Source: SAR202 cluster bacterium
GTDB taxonomy: Bacteria > Chloroflexota > Dehalococcoidia > SAR202 > CAJWER01
Assembly: GCA_030740335.1 (NCBI GenBank)
Contig: JASLXL010000184.1
Coordinates: forward strand, 1-45,290
Reading direction: 5' to 3'
Length of the DNA stretch: 45,290 bases
The notes under the pieces are model-generated. The model ran no database searches and was not told the DNA's origin. It worked only from the letters and a program-made list of their open reading frames with translations. Position numbers and translations under genes: made by a program. Positions 45,196 through 45,290 of this stretch are shown piece after piece. The first letter of the stretch is position 1; each line of letters starts with the position of its first letter.

Positions 45196-45290
45196 CTAGC
45201 CCTCTCCAGTGCCTACCGCCTCAATCCCTCCGTCGCGCACCGCGAACCTGGCCATTTGTGACAGGTATCGTGCTTCTACCAGAGCCGGGT
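45196..45290 (-). CDS. C-terminal end of an unidentified protein (partial)
   Basis: A minus-strand frame enters at the window edge and ends at TAG (45196-45198). It gives about 30 residues ending YLSQMARFAVRDGGIEAVG then TGEG. It looks like real coding sequence because it converges on gap with a hairpin between, but it is too short for a family assignment. Confidence 0.35.
   Translation of the reverse strand, partial: PALVEARYLSQMARFAVRDGGIEAVGTGEG

Overview
The window looks like part of a free-living member of the Chloroflexota, most like the Dehalococcoidia/SAR202 lineages. That is inferred from gene content: a DUF2298 (Chlor_Arch_YYY) membrane protein at the left edge, an enolase-superfamily enzyme, a three-subunit xanthine-dehydrogenase-type hydroxylase, a sulfite-oxidase-type Mo protein, paired NHL-repeat proteins, and frequent TTG/GTG starts. 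There is no 16S rRNA and I saw no tRNA, so the placement is not proven. No phage, transposase or CRISPR array was seen.

Left third (1-17.7 kb). A truncated DUF2298 membrane protein and a sulfite-oxidase-like protein are followed by a frameshifted Nudix relic and a small Lrp/AsnC ligand-binding domain protein. Next comes a co-directional group (5.2-9.6 kb): hydroxyacid-oxoacid transhydrogenase, M19 dipeptidase-like protein, MR/MLE-type sugar-acid dehydratase and an inositol-monophosphatase family enzyme, which looks like an oxidised-organic-acid catabolic operon. HtrA, bS21 and a truncated RibD/DHFR-like frame lie on the minus strand. uvrA and two tandem PLP-dependent Thr/Ser dehydratases follow on the plus strand. 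A GNAT pseudogene with a stop and frameshifts closes the region.

Centre (17.7-29.8 kb). This is a surface-protein locus: a promoter and long leader, a 2608-residue secreted protein with six large internal repeats, a strong hairpin, then a 1131-residue membrane-anchored protein. The second protein carries 25 exact-length 15-residue repeats, a PGF-pre-PGF-like domain, a CARDB-like domain, a Thr/Pro stalk, one transmembrane helix and an acidic tail, and ends at a classic terminator. This is the most novel part of the window.

Right third (29.8-45.3 kb). Two tandem NHL-repeat proteins and an HpcH/HpaI aldolase are on the minus strand, and an SbcC/Rad50-like ATPase on the plus strand. After a decayed coding remnant come a FlK-like thioesterase, then FAD, 2Fe-2S and Mo subunits of a hydroxylase, a MoaD/ThiS-like protein ending in GGGC and a terminator. 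A DHDPS-family lyase, a methyltransferase, a GNAT acetyltransferase (minus) and type I GAPDH follow. The last 95 bases hold the C-terminal end of an unidentified minus-strand gene.

Genome-scale oddities are three decayed genes (Nudix, GNAT, probable methyltransferase). Each lies next to, or overlaps, a copy of a short GC-rich repeat that also follows the GAPDH stop codon.
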